DNA of 64,000 nt from Zeus faber. Lineage: Eukaryota; Chordata; Actinopteri; Zeiformes; Zeidae. The notes under the pieces are model-generated. The model had not been told where the DNA came from, made no database searches, and was given only the letters and a program-made list of their open reading frames with translations. Numbering within the stretch: the stretch's first letter is position 1; each line of letters opens with the position of its first letter. This document shows, piece by piece, positions 1-12,199 of this stretch. A program made the position numbers and the translations under genes. The DNA is taken from the NCBI GenBank assembly GCA_960531495.1, contig OY482855.1, positions 10,884,365 to 10,948,364 on the forward strand, in the 5' to 3' direction.

Positions 1-57
1 GGAACCACTGGGAGTCCCCCGATACCCCCCCACCTCCCTTAGCAGACAGTTCAGAGG

Positions 58-99
<42 letters not shown>

Positions 100-339
100 T
101 GTCTGTCTTTGAGGGAAGCCTCCACCCCCTCCCTGCATGCCAACCCTCCCCGCTATTGTCATGGTGACAGGAAAGCGGCGGAGCCAAGATCAGCAGAACA
201 AACTATCAGCTCCTCCTTCTGTTTTACACATCAGTGTGTCTGTGTGTATGTGTGCATGTACTGTATGTGAGCACACACACACACACACACACAGACACAC
301 TCTGTGCATGTACTGTATGTGAGCATGTGAGAGAGTGTA

Positions 340-371
<32 letters not shown>

Positions 372-497
372 CGTGTATGCATGCGTGTGTTTGTGTGTGT
401 GTGGCCATAATGCCCATAGCTGACAGATATAGGTCATGAGCAACTAAGCAGTGAGTATCAGAGTATCAGAGACACAATGTTTCTCCATTAGCATGCT

Positions 498-542
<45 letters not shown>

Positions 543-657
543 CGTGACGGATATGGTCAATAGTGTGCGTGATTGTAACGGAAGAGGAGAAGAGGAGAAG
601 AGAGAGATTATCTTCCCCTTCAAGGTCAAGAGAGTCCACACTCCTCTTAGGTGTGAC

Positions 658-689
<32 letters not shown>

Positions 690-1475
690 TGTGTGTGTGT
701 GTGTGCGTGTGCACACACGCGTGTTCGTGCATGTGTGTATTGATTTGGGAACCTGATTGTCGCCTTCAGTGCTGACTTCATGGAAACTCAATCCCAATAT
801 AAATACCTCTTCCGGTCTCCCAGCTATGGCTGGTTACATCACATCCTGTCCCCATGAATGCACAGTGTGACTATTGTCAATAAACTAAATACCTCTTTCC
901 TCTCTTTACCTTCCCTACATATTTAACACATTGGTCACTTCATATATATATTGTTTTTTCAGTTGATATGTCTAAACATGGATTTGTCTGATGTAGAGGT
1001 GTTCTGAAAGCTGGACAAACCTGCCGTTGCTTTGATCTCAAATCATTTATTATCTTAAAAGTTATAAGTAAGAGCGCATTTGTTCATTTGAAAGGGTTCC
1101 GGATGCCTGCCTTGGCTTTTAATATTTTACCTAATCTTTAATAGAGATGTCTTGAGTTCCCCACATAAACAGTGCTTGAAGTACTTCTGGTTCTGACTCT
1201 GACTCATGAAAAGTCGGGGCTTCTCGTCGCTCTAGCAGAGCTCTATTGCTCCACCTATTGGTGAGAGAGGGAACTGCAGGACCTGCGCTCTTCCACATGT
1301 GAATCCATGAAGCATGGAGGTGTGGAGTTAATTCTCTCTCTCTCCCTCTCTCACTCTCTATTATTTTTTATTATTCTTAATTGTTTTGTTTTCTTAGTGC
1401 TTGTACGATTGGAATCACTGTAAATACTATTAGTTAAATAAAATGTCTTTAAAACTCACTCTCTCTCTCTCTCGT

Positions 1476-1510
<35 letters not shown>

Positions 1511-1520
1511 GCAGACCAAC
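1..1520. other. Non-coding, microsatellite-rich left edge
   Basis: No gene is supported here. The sequence is dominated by (TG)n/(CA)n runs, for example about 61-99, 270-292, 501-540 and 661-685, with mixed TG/CG/CA alternation around 240-400 and 685-740. Open frames in this stretch are translated microsatellite (poly-Cys-Val or poly-Thr-His) and are not genes. From 760 to 1450 the sequence is ordinary AT-rich non-coding DNA in which I see no exon, followed by short CT and CA runs at 1455-1510. Confidence 0.7.
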
Positions 1521-1615
1521 TGTACATCTGTTTTTATTGGCAGGTGTTGCTGGTCATTGCAACCACTCCTCGACTGTATCCCAAGGGATTCACACACATA
1601 GACACACACACGTAC

Positions 1616-1757
<142 letters not shown>

Positions 1758-1837
1758 TCAATAAGGGGTTATAGATGCTAATGATATGCACTCGGCCAAC
1801 AAAGGGATGGAACCCCCCTGAAAGAGCCTCTTCACAT

Positions 1838-1840
<3 letters not shown>

Positions 1841-1932
<92 letters not shown>
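1841..1932. repeat. (CA)n microsatellite, about 92 bp
   Basis: About 46 perfect CA dinucleotides with no interruption, forming a compound locus with the (CT)n tract just upstream. Likely highly polymorphic. Confidence 0.97.
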
Positions 1933-1936
<4 letters not shown>

Positions 1937-2577
1937 CAAGCACACAACACCAGCCGTTCACGACGGTCCTCTTATTACACAGATCCCTGAAAGATTTAGG
2001 TGCCTTGGTCCTCTTCACATTCACACAAATCAAACTCAGACCCATAGAACTCCATCATACAAGCAAGCAAATTATAATATTTTTTCAATATTGAGCCAAA
2101 ACGGCAAAGAAAAAAAAATCATGAAGTATCATTGATTTTCCAAACTATTCCAGCTAACCTTTTTTCTGAGCTTCAGGAGCCATGTGTGAATAATTGATGA
2201 TTGGGAGGATTGTGATGTCACCAATAATGGAAGACAGCATGTGTGTGACCGACACGCACCATCTGCTCTTTCTTACACACACCCATAAACCCACACACAC
2301 ACCCATACATACACACACCAATACACACACACACACACACAGGAGGATCATTAACATCTGGCACAGATGGCCTTCCAACTCCAACACACACACTTGGCTG
2401 ACTGCCTGCAGGGGCAAAACAAGAAGCTTCCTTACCCAACCCAAAACACCAGAATAATAGATGAATCCTGCGATATGACTTTCTGTACCTTGGAAATGAG
2501 AGACGTTGTCGTTGTCAAGCCGAAGTCGCCTCCATGACTAATTTGAAATGAGTGATGATACTCGGTTACAAGCCCTT

Positions 2578-2580
<3 letters not shown>
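1933..2580. other. Non-coding spacer
   Basis: No coding signal is seen. A short imperfect CA-rich block lies around 2275-2340. The rest is unremarkable AT-rich sequence. Confidence 0.6.
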
Positions 2581-2639
<59 letters not shown>

Positions 2640-2715
2640 TGTATATAATACAGAGTAGAATACAGTATATATATTACACACACAAAATAGAATACAGTAT
2701 ATTATATTCTATACA

Positions 2716-2782
<67 letters not shown>
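2581..2782. repeat. Twin (TA)n tracts with AT-rich spacer
   Basis: Two long perfect (TA)n runs (2581-2638 and about 2717-2782) flank an 80-bp spacer that itself contains repeated TACAGTATAT-like words. Each TA run is self-complementary and can extrude as a cruciform. The shared words in the spacer suggest the two tracts arose by duplication of one TA microsatellite with its flank. Confidence 0.95.
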
Positions 2783-2783
<1 letters not shown>

Positions 2784-2954
2784 TGTATAGAAAACAAAAT
2801 AGAATCTGAGAAGATTTTTTATTGTTCGATATGATTTAGTGCCAACGTCCGTACAGTGATCAATGATCAATACAGCCATTACAGTTCATTGTCTAATGGT
2901 TCTAAGGTCTTGTAAATTAAATAACGATGACATTAAACTATTCATAATTTTTCA

Positions 2955-3030
2955 CAGGGAGCCCCTGGAAACCTCTTGAAGGACCCCATGGGGTTCTTGG
3001 ACCCCAACTTGACCCCACCGTTCTTCTACA
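2955..3030 (-). repeat. Dispersed repeat fragment (opposite-orientation copy near 42.8 kb)
   Basis: On the minus strand this reads as a GGGGTCC... TCCTTCAAGAGGTTTCCAGGGG type sequence in short blocks. It aligns by eye with the plus-strand sequence at 42,785-42,840 (shared words GGGTCC, TCCTTC and AAGAGGTT). Such blocks are typical of the ends of fish DNA-transposon-derived interspersed repeats. The family name is not known to me. Confidence 0.45.
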
Positions 3031-3337
3031 CCATGTCCGTTTTGCACTCTTGCTCTCGACATTGATTTTATACACATAATGTGTTCTATACTGCGACAAC
3101 TACAGTGTACAATCAAACCCCCCACATCTCAGCACCATCATCACCTTATAGTTCCTACTATAAAAACACTTACTGCAGATTATCAAACAGCCACTCCGAA
3201 AATAGGTTCTCAAGTCTGCCCCTACTGGCTTGATCATGTAACTGCAGGTTTTGGGCGGCCATGACAATAGTCAATAGTGGCCTAGACATGTACACTGAAT
3301 GTAAAAAACAGAACCACAAAATTAATTAAGTAAATAA

Positions 3338-3338
<1 letters not shown>

Positions 3339-3372
<34 letters not shown>
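3339..3372. repeat. (GATA)n microsatellite
   Basis: About eight perfect GATA tetranucleotides in AT-rich non-coding sequence. Confidence 0.9.
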
Positions 3373-3373
<1 letters not shown>

Positions 3374-4350
3374 ATATTACAATAAAATAATCCACATTTG
3401 GTGAAAACAAATAATAGTCTGAAGTTTCTGTTTTTATTATTGAATCACTTTGTCATAACAGGTGCTGGGAATTGAAACCACAACTGGGTAAACGAAGAAA
3501 TGCAAAATTCAGCATCATTTCCTATCATAACATGGTCTTATAATAAGATTCCCTCACGTATAGACAACACTGAGTGGAATGCCTTCTAATAGTCCCCCCC
3601 CCCCCCCCATTTTCACAACAGCTCATACAATAAGCTCTATTGTCCCTTTTGGTTTGGTGCCCACCACTTTGAGGAGAAACTACAGTGACACTGAAGCTCC
3701 ATATTGTATTCCATAACAAACTGAGACTGATTGGTTCAACCTGAGGTATGGTAAACAGCCTCAACTATAAACTGCTTCGACTATAAATTAAATAAGAAAT
3801 GTTAACGCTCACACTAACTCATTTTCATGATTTTGTCTTTTACTGTCTTTCGCGAATAGAACAAGATTGAAAATGACTTATTATCATATATGTGTGTGAA
3901 TCTATACTGGACCTTATACTGGTTTCAAAAAGGGGGATGAAAAAATAAAAGTGTCTGTTTGAAATTAGGCAGTTCTAGAAGGACAGACGTATAAAAGCCC
4001 GGGGGCCCACACACACACACACACACACACACATTCCATTTCCTCTTGGTATAGCACTGTGGCAGCTTCCCCCGCGTGATTCTGCACAAACATGCACTCA
4101 CACTTGCACACACTCATATGCAAACACACCAGAAAATTCTTTTCAGAGGAAAAAAACTGGGGTTGAACTGACCCAATTACCCCTGCGTTACCAAAGGAAC
4201 GGGGGAAAACAGAATGGGACCGGCCGCTCGGTGGGTCGTACATACAGTATATTGCGCAAACGCACACAAACCACTTACAGATGGACATACACGTATACAG
4301 TAGATACAGCCACATTATATTTCTCTGTTACACACACACATACACGCACC

Positions 4351-4392
<42 letters not shown>

Positions 4393-4775
4393 CTCTCTCA
4401 GGGTGTCTTCTTCCATGCCTTACATAACAGCTTGGTAGTGTGTTCGAGGTTATCAGCTTACAATTGAAAGGGCCAAAAAGGGTGTGGCCTCTCTCCCATT
4501 CTCCTTCTCTCGCTCTCCCTAGATTAATCTTTCCCCCCTGTCATTCCATCTTATTACCCCCCCCCCCCCCCCCATTTTACCTCTTCTGCTGTTTTCACCC
4601 CCTCTCTGCCTCTCTCTCTCTCTGTCTCTCTCTCTCTTTTTCTCCCTCTGTGTCTCTCCGTCTCTCTCCCTATTGTTTTCCGCCCTGTTTGCCCACTGCA
4701 GTCGAGGGCAGGGTGTACCGGGGAGAGGGGACAAACTGAAAGAGTTATAGAAGAGTATCGCAAGCCTGTAAAAGC

Positions 4776-4823
<48 letters not shown>

Positions 4824-4947
4824 AATGGGGAAAAAGGAGTGGCAGAGGGTGAAGGGTGAATTGAAACATAAAGAGCTGGCTGAGACAGCGAGAAGAGAGA
4901 ACAAGAAAGAAAGAGGGAGAGCGTGAGAGAGAGAGAGAGAGAAAGAG

Positions 4948-4978
<31 letters not shown>

Positions 4979-4985
4979 GGGGACC
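3373..4985. other. Non-coding stretch with simple repeats
   Basis: No gene is supported. It holds a poly-C run (about 3594-3608), a (CA)n run (about 4010-4033), another (CA)n (about 4350-4390), a second poly-C run (about 4559-4574), and extended CT-rich then GA/GAAA-rich sequence (about 4600-4975). Long open frames here are translated simple repeat. Confidence 0.65.
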
Positions 4986-5124
4986 ATTATAAGAGAGAAT
5001 AGTGCCGAGGATGAGAATCTCCTTATAAGGCAATCCAGTCCAGGTGATTACCTGGAGCTCTCGGCCAATGAGCTCGCAGGACGTCGGCTGAAGCTTAATT
5101 GCTGCTCAGTACAATATACTGAAA

Positions 5125-5134
5125 CCATATATGG
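5125..5134. promoter_or_regulatory. CArG-box match (CCATATATGG)
   Basis: Perfect match to the SRF consensus CC(A/T)6GG, directly abutting a (CA)n run. Several such matches are expected by chance in 64 kb, so function is speculative. It lies about 13.7 kb upstream of the actb TATA box. Confidence 0.3.
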
Positions 5135-6155
5135 ACACACACACACACACACACACACATATCCTGTGATAACTTTGAGAGAAATTAAGATGGTTGTAGA
5201 GTTATAAATACATTTAAAACACATTAACACAGTTCAGACACAGAACTTCTATACAGTATGTTTATAAATGTAAGGAAAGCACACAAGCCTACACACGCGT
5301 GTGCGGGTTTGTATAATGTGTGTGTGCATGTGTGCGTGGTTACATAACGATCGAAGGAGGGGAAAAATGCCATACCTCTTGACCTATATTTCAGGGTTAG
5401 ACCCTGTTTCCACTGCTCAGGGAATACCACATGATTAGTTATAACAGGCCTGCACACACGTGTCCACAGACACACACACACACACACACACACACGTCAT
5501 GTCTGTGGAGTTCTACCTTGCCATATTTTCATCCCGTACCACCTCTGTTCTGCCTTACTCCTTAAATAAAATTGCATCCTGTTTTTATCCTTCTCCTCAG
5601 CTTCTCAGTAGTACAGCTATGTGCTAAAATATAATATATACTGCGGATAAGATAAGATAAGATAGGATAAGATAAGGTATGTATGGTAGGTATTTATGCT
5701 AAATCTTATCTTATTGAAACGGTTGGAGCAGTTGTTTTGTCCTCTTTCAAATTTATGTTAAAATATAAAAAGTACAAATAGAATATGAATAAAATAATTA
5801 TTAATAATATTTAGTTATTCTTACAGTTAATTCGGAGAATGTGACAATTGGGCTTTTCGTACACACTGAAAAGCCATCTCTAATGGGCTGCTAATACAGA
5901 ATTTAACCCGAACCCTTTATTTTATTTTTTTCGATTTATTGTCAGTATTCTGTTTCACTACTTAAATTCCTTAGGTTTATACCGATTAAAATGTTCAGCT
6001 TTTTAAGTTAAAAAATGTTCAGCTTAATTTTCCATTATCCTGCCATATTTTATTGTGTACAGTTAACCGTGAGGTTTATTGTATATTTCACTTTTTCACC
6101 AGCTATTTTATTTTACACTTTTTATTTTTATTCTATTGTTTGTAAGTATTACTGC

Positions 6156-6196
<41 letters not shown>

Positions 6197-6454
6197 GTCT
6201 GTCTGTCTATCTGCCCATCTATCCATATATCTATCTATCTATCGGTCCGTATATTTATTTATTTATTGTTTTTAAAATTTGCGTTCAATTCAATCCCTTT
6301 AGTTTGAGGTGAGTAGCTCTCCGCATCGAGGAGGAGAATAAGCTGCAGCACCGTGCCACTGTGCAGCCCTCCACCCTCCAAGGGGAGGGTGGAGGGGTGC
6401 ATTCAGCCAGGACTGTCACAGAGGCTTGTTAATTTGGCACTGACACACACAACA

Positions 6455-6495
<41 letters not shown>

Positions 6496-6882
6496 ACACA
6501 GCAGGTGGAGAGAAGCTGTCATTCTAGTGTAACACAGAGAGGTCCAGGAGACAAACGTGGGAAAGGGGCAATGGAGGGGAGAGAGAGAGAGAGAGAGAGG
6601 GCGATAGAGAGATAGAGAGTCCAAGATACAGACCGAAATAGCAAACAGGAGGCTAGGGGCACCGGGGTAAAAGTGGGGTGAAAGTCTATAAGAGGAAATA
6701 AAGTGGTGGAAGAGGAATGTGAAGAAAAGAAAAAGAGAATGAATGGAGAGTGAGAGAAACACCCAGTCCGTATTCCCAGGGGTAAGGGAGGAATGGACAT
6801 TACGTCATCTGAGCTACAATCAATTCCTCTGGGAATCTGGAGTGTGCCTGGCATCTTAGCTGTGTGTGTGTGTATGTGTGTG

Positions 6883-6913
<31 letters not shown>

Positions 6914-7234
6914 CTGCGTGTGGTTCGACCCGGTGGGTGGACAGGAAGTGGGAGATGGCAGTGACCGGGGCCTGAGTCATAACGGGAGTCAGACAAATCA
7001 AACCTCCCTGTCTTTGTGCTCCAGTCTACCTCGAATACCATCTCTTCTCCATCTCTTTCCATCAAATGATATCGTCACCTCCTGCCTTCCTCCCGACAGC
7101 CATTCCTGTTTTAATTCCTCTACCGCTCGGTCTCTGCGTGTCGGTCTCTCTCGCGATGATGGCTAATGCCGGGATTGACCAGACGTTTATTCAGCTTCTA
7201 CAGCACTGCACTGCGAGGGCGCATTCCAGAAGAG

Positions 7235-7280
<46 letters not shown>

Positions 7281-7369
7281 TTCAGGACAACAGTGAAGGT
7301 GCCGTTGAAATGACATTGTCGATGTTCTTGCCTGAATGGCTCACTTTGACATGCAAAGAGACAACAGAC
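5135..7369. other. Non-coding stretch with simple repeats
   Basis: No gene is supported. Contents are (CA)n at about 5136-5159, 5470-5494 and 6447-6500; a (GATAA)n block at 5648-5675 that on the minus strand resembles the TATCT tails of fish LINEs; an (ATCT)n block at about 6160-6245; and (TG)n at about 6861-6896 and 7238-7278. Confidence 0.65.
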
Positions 7370-7488
7370 AGGGGTTAGGCGTCTTGGTCAAGGGCACCTC
7401 GGCAAATTAGCCAGGGGGAGTGGAGGGTCAAACCACCAACCCTCCAGTTTCCAGACGACCACTCCACCTCCGGAGCTACTGCTGCCCC
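7370..7488 (-). repeat. tRNA-derived SINE, minus strand
   Basis: Read on the minus strand, the sequence starts GGGGCAGCAGTAGCTC. It contains a box-A-like element (TAGCTCCGGAGGTGGAG), a box-B-like element (GGTGGTTTGACCC, compared with GGTTCGANNCC), then a body ending in a CCTTGACCAAGACGCC-type motif. This layout, a tRNA-like head plus a CCTTGAGCAAGACAC-type body, is characteristic of a SINE family common in teleosts. The box-B core has TTTGA where an active promoter has TTCGA, so the copy is probably inactive. The repeat-family name is not assigned. Confidence 0.65.
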
Positions 7489-7849
7489 AAATTCACTTAA
7501 TGATCGAATTCAAAAGGTTTGACAAAAGCTAGGTTTTATCGTTATAGAAGCTATGTTCCACACATAACCGGTGGATCAAAACCAGACTTTGCCAGCGAGA
7601 GCGCTATACTGTGGTTATCGCAGCCCTCGTATTGTTCAGTGTTCAACACTGGGGGCATGGGGGTAGAGTGGAAGACAATAACAATATGTTTTCAGTTCTT
7701 GCAACCCATCCTCAGGGACCATAAAGTCAGGGCCAACTCTACACCCTCTTTTGGCTTCAAATGCTCGGAAAACCCTGGTCAGAACGGCGTGTCTCAACTT
7801 GTCAGGCGCTGACAGACGTGTCAGAGGCTCTATACCTGCAGAATGTTAC

Positions 7850-7859
7850 CCTTATATGG
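7850..7859 (+). promoter_or_regulatory. CArG box CCTTATATGG
   Basis: Perfect SRF site, identical in sequence and orientation to the intron-1 actb enhancer CArG box (20,084). It lies about 11 kb upstream of the actb start in otherwise non-coding sequence. Function is inferred only. Confidence 0.4.
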
Positions 7860-7899
7860 AGAATCGGATAGAACAACGAGGACACTCCTATTTTGTGTG

Positions 7900-8285
7900 G
7901 TGTGAGTGAGAAAGAGAAAAAAAAACGCAGCGACATCTCTGGCTCTAGTTTTGAGAATTGAAGGCGTGTCTGCAGGAGGCAGCACAGAGCCACACAGGGC
8001 CCTCGCAGAGACGGCAGGCCAGATAGCCGGCCCAAGATTTTCACTTGTGCGGCACATTTTAGTGGCTTTCACAATACTTGACATTATAAGCAACTCGACG
8101 CACACCGCAATGGAAGGCGGCGGTTTTGGGTTGATTAATCACATTGAAAACATAATTTGCTGATCTCAGCCGACGCCTCTCCACGCTATGTGTGAAAGGA
8201 AAATGACGAACACACGCACAACGTGGGTTGGTGGTGTCAAATGCACAGACCAGGGCTCACAGCGTATTATAACATGCCACAGACA

Positions 8286-8338
<53 letters not shown>

Positions 8339-8451
8339 CGTGACTGAGAAGGAACCTTAAACCTCTGTTCAGTTTCCGGTTAATCTGAAACAAACACAGA
8401 AAGAGAAGCCAAAGCTCTGGAGTGTAAAATTCCCCCAAAAAATAAACACCT

Positions 8452-8499
<48 letters not shown>

Positions 8500-8637
8500 C
8501 CAGGAAGATGGAAGATGACAGTATGAAAAAGTACATTGGTACATTGATTCATAAATGCCTGAAAACAAGAAGACACCTTCCTAGATACAGATAGCCACTG
8601 AACGCTCACAAGCACATACACCTAGATAAAGGGACAC

Positions 8638-8677
<40 letters not shown>

Positions 8678-9770
8678 CATGCACACACAAGTGTACTGCC
8701 CTTGGGGGTGAAGCTGATTTCCTTGAGACAGCCTCCCATGTGACTATTCTTGCATTCCTCGGATTGTTGTCATGTGACACCCTTAAAGATCTCCTTTTAT
8801 GGATGCCAACATTACCAGGAGGGCGTGGTCTGGCAAAAAAACACACAACAGTCAATAAGGTGAACACAAACATATGCAAAATGCCCACACAGCCCCTAAA
8901 ATCCCCCCCCCCACACACACACACTTCTACCATGAAGATATAACCACAGGAATAACCCCAGGGAGAGTGAAAGTGGGCGAAAAAGTCATGTGGTTCTCCA
9001 TTAAGTTATATTTGCTGAGGTCTTGGTATTCCTGTGCATGCAAATGAAGGTTTGACAGAGATGCAATGACAGAACAGGGCCTTTGAGGTGCCTCCTCAGT
9101 GTGGACCCAGTGCCCTGCCGAAGGCAACATGAGCAGGGAAGCTGCTTGAGGGATTTTCTCCCAAGTCCATCAGAAACAATTTACCAGCCTGATGTCCTAC
9201 TGCTCAACAAAATTTCAAGTACAGTAAATAGAATAAATGATCCAAGAAAATGACCAAGTAATAAAAACAACGCTAATGGGAAAATGAGTCCAAGTGATGA
9301 ACTTTGCCCCGCGACATATCGGAACACGTGGGCAAATAACAAGCTGTGGTGGGTTGATACTGGCACTCGGCTCAAGTGGACTTTGCTCGACCCTCGGCTG
9401 TAAAGCCAGTTTGCTGCCCTAAACTCATTGACGGTCACCGCAAGAGATTTAGAGCCTCAAATACAGGTAGATGCACCTCGCTTAGAACACCAAGTACCTC
9501 CTCCAGGCGACGGGCCCAGTTTGAGCGACTATCAACGCGGGCGTCGGAGGTGTAGAGGAGTCCCAGGGAAAACAGAAAGTAGGACCGGACATGGAGAAGA
9601 GAAAGGGAACAGTTCTTATCACATAAAAATGTAAATATAATCTAAACACATGTAAATGTATTACTCTATAACATCAACAAGTCAAAAGAAGGAGGATGGC
9701 AAGGGAAGTCAATAAAATAAACGGCATTTCATTTAGAGGAAAGGAGAGAGAAAAAGAGGGAAAAAGGAAA
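7900..9770. other. Non-coding stretch with (CA)n repeats
   Basis: No gene is supported. It contains three perfect (CA)n runs (about 8287-8335, 8457-8498 and 8640-8675) and one more CArG match, CCTTTTATGG, at 8793-8802, which is identical to the CArG box of the actb promoter. No splice-flanked open frame or tRNA was seen. Confidence 0.6.
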
Positions 9771-9774
9771 GGAG

Positions 9775-9960
9775 GGTGGTCCTGCGGCGTTATAGCCGCG
9801 GCACGCTCTGCTGCCGGTCTCTCGGAGAGCGTTCCACTTCCTCTTTTACTCCACTTCCTGTCTCTGCTGCTGGCCTATGCCCTTATATGGAAACTGCCGG
9901 CAGCCAATCGGCGCGGGGCAGGCTGCTCATTCAAACGCTGTGTCAAACGAGTGTAAGAAA
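9775..9960 (+). promoter_or_regulatory. Candidate distal enhancer or promoter: Ets sites, CArG, CCAAT
   Basis: Within about 90 bp this GC-richer island has two Ets-type cores (CCACTTCCTC, CCACTTCCTG near 9834-9860), a perfect CArG box CCTTATATGG at 9891-9900, and a CCAAT box within AGCCAATCGGCG at about 9903. An Ets site close to a CArG box is the arrangement bound by SRF with ternary complex factors (Elk/SAP). The layout mirrors the actb promoter and intron enhancer 9-10 kb downstream. I see no TATA box or convincing transcript here. It could be a distal actb enhancer or the start of an unannotated non-coding RNA. Confidence 0.45.
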
Positions 9961-10046
9961 AGAGAAGGGTGGGAACCTCAAACAGAAATGAACAACAGCC
10001 CCCACCCCACCCCACCGTACAAAACAATATGGCTCAGCGGTGCACG

Positions 10047-10050
<4 letters not shown>

Positions 10051-10123
<73 letters not shown>
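10051..10123. repeat. (CA)n microsatellite, about 73 bp
   Basis: Perfect CA dinucleotide run just downstream of the CArG/Ets island. Confidence 0.96.
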
Positions 10124-10126
<3 letters not shown>

Positions 10127-12100
10127 TACAAACAACCCGACCCACAGCTTGAAAACAACAAAAAATGTCACTACAATACTAAACGACAAAAGGCCGACTA
10201 ATGCACACGCGTGCAAACTTTGCTCAGCAGTCAGGGGTACAGAGTGCACCGCAGCACTGCACTGAACTTGTTTTTTGACGGCGGGCAGAGGCTGGGCTCT
10301 GAGGGTGGGTTACTATGCAGAGATTAGAAAAGGAGAGAGAGACAGAGAGAGAGAGATGGGAGGAGGGGGACAGTGGGGATAGCCAGAGAGGAGGGAGAAG
10401 GAGAGGGAGAAGGAAATAGGGTGTGGTGGAGAGTGCGCAGAGCTGGGGTGTGAGGTAGAATACAGTAAGAGACCGCGGTGGAGGGAAGAAGTATGAGTTG
10501 GCACATTGCTGTAGTGTTGCCGCTGGGACTTAGACGGCTTTTTTGAGAGAATTATATAGACAAACCAGAAAGAAGAGGCCGACATAACAGTACGTTTAAA
10601 CAGATACAAGACAATGGGGGGAAAACAGGGAAAAGTGGGAATGTTAGAAAAGGCAGAGAGGAGGCAGAGAGGCAGAGAGGCTGAGCGTTGCGTAAGCGAC
10701 GGACTGCAGACTAAAGTGCAAGGGCGTGTGAGCAAGCGGCCGACCTCTCTTTCAGATTCGAGCCGGGAAGACGAGAGGAGACCAGGAAGTGAAAGCGGGG
10801 CCAAGGGCCAATCGGGAATAGATAATTCCCTAATCCAATCAAAAGTCTCGCGCTTCTTAAATTGGCCAATCTTGTAAGAGCTCCCTCCCATCGGCAGAGA
10901 CAGATGGCAGAATTTAGATTAGTTCTACACGGCTCAACCCCATGCAGGGGAGAAATAAGGAGCGTGTGTGTGTGAGTCTGTGTGTGTGTGTGTGTCAGTG
11001 GGTGGTGGAATTAGATACAGACTTAAGTGACCTGTCAGTCCTCTAGGAGAATTATCTAGAGATAATGAAGACGTTATATCCCCCTTTCGTATTCACTCCT
11101 ATATATATTGGATGTAGTCACCCAAAAGAAAAACGGTCAAAGCCAACATATAATGTGCATATGCGTTTATTTACCACACCCTTTATCACACCCTTTTCTT
11201 CCTAGCAAACCGTGGAAGGTGTGGCGTTCTCTGTACGCTATTCTGGGTTTCAGTCTCGCTGTTCCTTCCTCTGATGACGTGTTCCGTTATCAGTGAGAAA
11301 TCACAATGATCCTCAGCGAAACCATGCCTGCCTTAGAATGCCCCCAAAGCTCAGCTTGTGGTTAATAGGACGGGAGCCCCCGGGAAGCGGGGAGCTGACT
11401 GCACAGGAAGTGGCAGGAAGAGATGGACAGAGCTGCCAGTGTGTGTTTATGAGGAACAGAAAAGAATAGAACAGACCACGCGGCCAAGCCCCTATTGCCT
11501 AAAGATGTGCAATGGTTTTATTGCATTAGCACTAACTACACGAGAGGCAAACCCTTTGTGTGCCAGCAGTCCGAAAACTGGGTCACGCACTGGAACACAA
11601 CACATTTTAGCTCCAATAGGTCTTTGTGAGATCATTTGCGGAATTGATTTTATTGATTTTATTTTTTTGAAAATATCGAGGAACAAGATGATCCTAAACA
11701 TGTATCGAGCATGAAAAAGGGCCTTGACCTTGACCATACTGTAGCCTAGGGAAAAAAATCACAAGTTATGTTCGTTTTTCTCGCCAAACTGGCAATCAGA
11801 GATTGAGATCAGAGATTCATGTCATGTACATGAGCTCTGACGAACAAGAGAGGAAGTAATGAGACAAAAAGAAGTCTAACTTCACTGCTCTATCCCAGTT
11901 TTTTGTGGAGGGCCGGTCCAAACACAGTTGTTTTTTTTAAGTGATCAATTACAACTTTGAGAACAGTTAAGACATTTTGGTTGTAGGAAAGCACGCATGC
12001 TGACTCAGCAGATATAAAGACTGTCACAAATTTCAATACAAACTCATTTCAATATTTGATAGGAATATTGATCAACACAAACAGGGCGTGGCAAGAGAAT
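10124..12100. other. Non-coding stretch
   Basis: No gene is supported. Purine-rich (GA) sequence dominates 10,320-10,420 and 10,640-10,680. The 192-residue minus-strand open frame across 10,313-10,891 is low-complexity Ser/Leu/Pro translation of that tract without splice or homology support. Confidence 0.55.
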
Positions 12101-12101
12101 T

Positions 12102-12107
<6 letters not shown>

Positions 12108-12160
<53 letters not shown>

Positions 12161-12165
12161 GTGTG

Positions 12166-12196
<31 letters not shown>
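12108..12196. repeat. Compound (GA)n-(TG)n microsatellite
   Basis: About 46 bp of GA dinucleotides (to about 12,155), then about 37 bp of TG dinucleotides (about 12,160-12,196). Confidence 0.95.

Positions 12197-12199
<3 letters not shown>

Noticed and set aside
10313..10891. 192-residue minus-strand open frame
   Set aside because: Low-complexity Ser/Leu/Pro translation of a GA-rich strand, with no splice context or recognisable domain.
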